Positions 49,796 to 50,773 of a DNA stretch of 50,773 bases are shown here, piece by piece. The notes under the pieces are model-generated. The model was given only the letters and a program-made list of their open reading frames with translations, did not search any database and was not told the DNA's origin. How positions within the stretch are numbered: the first letter of the stretch is position 1; each line of letters starts with the position of its first letter. A program made the position numbers and the translations under genes. The DNA is from Flavobacteriales bacterium (GTDB lineage Bacteria; Bacteroidota; Bacteroidia; Flavobacteriales_G; Salibacteraceae), in NCBI GenBank assembly GCA_013204105.1, contig JABMOM010000016.1, forward strand, positions 1-50,773. The letters are read 5' to 3'.

Positions 49796-50773
49796 ATGCT
49801 CATTAAAACGTATGGCAGCGCCGTCCAGGGAGTAGATGCGACCACCATTACCATAGAGGTGAACATTGACAAAGGAATCACCTGGTCATTGGTGGGTTTG
49901 CCGGATAGCGCGGTGAAGGAAAGTCAACAGCGCATAGATGCGGCACTTTCAAATACCGGATATAAAATTCCAGGGAAAAAGATCACGATTAATATGGCGC
50001 CCGCGAATATTCGCAAGGAAGGTTCGGCCTATGACTTGACGATTGCCATGGGAATCTTGGCCGCTTCTGGACAAATCGCCTCGGACCGTGTTGGCGAGTA
50101 TGTCATCATGGGAGAACTCGCACTTGACGGTGAGCTTCGCCCGGTAAAAGGCATCCTACCCATTGCCATCCAAGCTCGAAAAGAACAGTTCAAAGGCATC
50201 ATTCTTCCCAAACAGAATGCGATGGAGGCGGCGATTGTCAGCGACCTTCACATCCTCGGAGCTTCCAATATTTCGGAGGTAATTGCACACTTCGACGGCC
50301 ATCAAATGATTGAACCTACCGTTTTCGACACCCGTGCTGCCTTCAACAATGCGATTGACGCATTTGAAGTCGATTTCAGCGACGTGAAAGGCCAAGAAAA
50401 CATTAAACGCGCCCTCGAAATTGCCGCCTCTGGTGGGCACAACGTTATCCTCATCGGACCGCCAGGAGCCGGCAAGACCATGCTCGCCAAACGACTACCG
50501 ACCATCCTGCCATCGATGAACCTCAACGAAGCGCTCGAAACTACCAAGATTCATTCGGTGGCTGGAAAAACGAACGAAGGCACGGGTTTGATTACCGCGC
50601 GTCCCTTTCGATCCCCCCATCACACTATTTCCGACGTCGCACTTGTTGGCGGCGGTGGTTTTCCGCAACCCGGAGAAATCTCACTGGCCCACAATGGGGT
50701 CCTCTTCCTCGACGAGCTTCCAGAATTCAAACGGACTGTGCTCGAAGTAATGCGTCAACCCATGGAGGAGAGA
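49796..50773 (+). CDS. YifB/ComM-family Mg-chelatase-like AAA ATPase (partial)
   Basis: The first 326 residues of an open frame that runs off the window. Start [19 protein letters not shown], then the YifB N-terminal domain ([34 protein letters not shown]), followed by a linker and an AAA module with Walker [17 protein letters not shown] and Walker B-like [18 protein letters not shown], with [15 protein letters not shown] between them. The family includes ComM of Haemophilus, a helicase used in natural transformation. ATG 49796 is the first plausible start; the right end is cut. Confidence 0.93.
   Translation, partial: MLIKTYGSAVQGVDATTITIEVNIDKGITWSLVGLPDSAVKESQQRIDAALSNTGYKIPGKKITINMAPANIRKEGSAYDLTIAMGILAASGQIASDRVGEYVIMGELALDGELRPVKGILPIAIQARKEQFKGIILPKQNAMEAAIVSDLHILGASNISEVIAHFDGHQMIEPTVFDTRAAFNNAIDAFEVDFSDVKGQENIKRALEIAASGGHNVILIGPPGAGKTMLAKRLPTILPSMNLNEALETTKIHSVAGKTNEGTGLITARPFRSPHHTISDVALVGGGGFPQPGEISLAHNGVLFLDELPEFKRTVLEVMRQPMEER

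Noticed and set aside
1-50773. CRISPR array, prophage or insertion sequence
   Set aside because: No short direct repeats with spacers, no integrase, transposase or phage gene; the only array is the 153-bp repeat at the left end.

Overview
The window reads as chromosomal DNA of a Bacteroidota, most likely a marine, carotenoid-pigmented member of the Flavobacteriales. The evidence is two secreted metalloproteases ending in type A C-terminal domains of the type IX secretion system (T9SS), repeated TAnnTTTG promoter boxes (the Bacteroidota -7 element) close to start codons, a sufA-B-C-D-S operon, RpoN, a VUT-family transporter, and a crtD-cruF-crtZ-crtYcd pigment cluster of the kind found in flavobacteria that make saproxanthin or myxol. 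Coding density is high, genes often overlap by 4-8 bp, and I see no prophage, insertion sequence, CRISPR array or intact tRNA/rRNA gene.

Layout. 1-370: a tandem array of about 2.4 copies of a 153-bp unit built from scrambled tRNA-like pieces. 434-8541: housekeeping and metabolic genes (HAD phosphatase, methylmalonyl-CoA epimerase, secreted proteins, UbiA prenyltransferase, cystathionine gamma-synthase-type enzyme, hotdog thioesterase, flippase-like membrane protein, ArsC/Spx-like protein, EamA transporter). 8531-13366: two paralogous M43-type secreted metalloproteases. 13450-14142: TrkA/KtrA-type protein. 14257-16760: ECF sigma factor, anti-sigma factor and outer-membrane protein; near-identical ECF-type promoters precede both the sigma gene and the outer-membrane gene. 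16823-22454: membrane glycosyltransferase, acyl-CoA carboxylase beta subunit, a GT2 enzyme and RadA. 22506-28986: the suf Fe-S assembly operon, interrupted between sufB and sufC by a membrane glycosyltransferase gene. 29125-32726: VUT-family transporter, a TPR sensor histidine kinase split by a one-base frameshift, and an unknown membrane-anchored protein. 32786-36028: the carotenoid operon. 36076-40054: small secreted protein, membrane protein, rpoN, asnS. 40261-46869: tetR-tolC-adaptor-RND efflux operon with its own terminator. 47068-49623: a DsbD-like reductase with two N-terminal sensor domains. 49796 to the window end: a YifB/ComM ATPase cut by the window edge.

How the genes work together. 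The epimerase and the carboxylase beta subunit both belong to propionyl-CoA/methylmalonyl-CoA metabolism but lie far apart. The ECF cassette looks like an autoregulated envelope-stress circuit in which the sigma factor drives its own operon and an outer-membrane barrel. The carotenoid genes provide late steps: ring cyclisation, 1'-hydroxylation, 3',4'-desaturation and ring hydroxylation. The efflux operon is the usual regulator-plus-tripartite-pump arrangement. The strongest leads for novelty are the twin ECF promoters, the tRNA-derived repeats, the glycosyltransferase inside suf, and the frameshifted kinase.
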